From Bacteroidales bacterium (GTDB taxonomy: Bacteria > Bacteroidota > Bacteroidia > Bacteroidales > ML635J-15): a stretch of DNA of 5,461 nt. A program made the position numbers and the translations under genes. This document shows positions 5,229 through 5,461 of the stretch, piece by piece (the first letter of the stretch is position 1; each line of letters starts with the position of its first letter). The notes under the pieces were generated by a model. That model had not been told where the DNA came from. It searched no databases and saw only the letters and a list, made by a program, of their open reading frames with translations. The stretch covers positions 1 to 5,461 of the forward strand of contig JAQVEY010000190.1 of NCBI GenBank assembly GCA_028697515.1, in the 5' to 3' direction.

Positions 5229-5461
5229 AAAACATAACATATCAGATCATTCGGAATGTTTCGCTGAAGATATTTTGATAAAATATATCAACGATGAATT
5301 GAGCATTGAAGAATCAGATGCTGTGGAGAAACATCTTTCTGGCTGCGAAATTTGTTCTGATTTTGTTGATGGAGTTTTAATGCTTGAATCAACTGAAAGC
5401 TTTTTAACTGCAAAAGAAGATTTAAATCAGGCTATTACATCAAACATAAACAAAACTTCAA
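5221..5461 (+). CDS. Zinc-finger anti-sigma-like protein (partial, runs off the window)
   Basis: The first 80 codons of a gene whose ATG lies inside the sigma gene's last codons (8-bp overlap, the two in different frames), so translation is probably coupled. The visible protein begins MSKKHNISDHSECF and contains IKYINDELSIEESDAVEKHLSGCEIC. This gives the zf-HC2 pattern Cys13-x24-His38-x3-Cys42-x2-Cys45, with Cys13 (or His10) as the likely fourth zinc ligand. In zinc-binding anti-sigma (ZAS) proteins this N-terminal domain lies in the cytoplasm and binds region 2 and 4 of the sigma factor. After it comes a predicted soluble stretch rich in Glu/Asp/Asn; no membrane segment is reached before the window ends, so whether it is a membrane-anchored anti-sigma or a larger fusion (for example with a repeat domain) is unknown. 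Confidence 0.82.
   Translation, partial: MSKKHNISDHSECFAEDILIKYINDELSIEESDAVEKHLSGCEICSDFVDGVLMLESTESFLTAKEDLNQAITSNINKTS

Noticed and set aside
1..5461. tRNA, rRNA, CRISPR arrays, insertion sequences, attachment sites
   Set aside because: No cloverleaf, spaced repeats, transposase motifs or long direct repeats around the cassette were seen on reading both strands.

Overview
The window looks like ordinary chromosome from a low-GC member of the Bacteroidota. This rests on the AT-rich base composition, promoter-like boxes of the Bacteroidota form (TTTG, about 20 bp, TAnnTTTG), very short leaders with little Shine-Dalgarno signal, and protein types at home in that phylum. These include a ROK protein with a C-terminal insert, an rbfA/FtsX-type permease pair and a sigma/anti-sigma pair. 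No exact species can be given. There are no RNA genes, insertion sequences, CRISPR arrays or gaps above 120 bp.

Layout, left to right. (1) 42-1139 (+): a ROK-family sugar kinase-like protein whose usual zinc motif is absent. (2) 1225-1932 (+): PepE-type alpha-aspartyl dipeptidase with an intact Ser/Asp/His set. (3) 1976-2870 (-): a two-gene cassette with a 20-bp overlap. It consists of a 98-aa protein resembling the small partners encoded beside AbiEii-type toxins and a 205-aa AbiEii/AbiGii-type nucleotidyltransferase. It is probably a toxin-antitoxin or abortive-infection type module and is the only clearly accessory element here. (4) 2986-4561 (+): rbfA (30S maturation) followed one base later by a LolC/E-like (FtsX-family) membrane permease that begins at TTG. 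(5) 4647 to the right edge (+): a sigma-70 family (ECF-like) sigma factor overlapping by 8 bp a zinc-finger (HxxxCxxC) anti-sigma-like gene that is cut off by the window end.

How they work together: the toxin cassette and rbfA are divergently transcribed from a 115-bp region holding two well-formed back-to-back promoters. rbfA and the permease are almost certainly co-transcribed. The sigma and anti-sigma genes form a translationally coupled regulatory pair, with an imperfect 32-bp dyad just upstream of the likely promoter. The ROK and PepE genes seem to be independent metabolic genes.

Nothing here is clearly a wholly new system. The points most worth a second look are the nucleotidyltransferase cassette with its diverged partner and apparently missing third carboxylate, the zinc-less ROK subfamily, and the dyad in front of the sigma factor.
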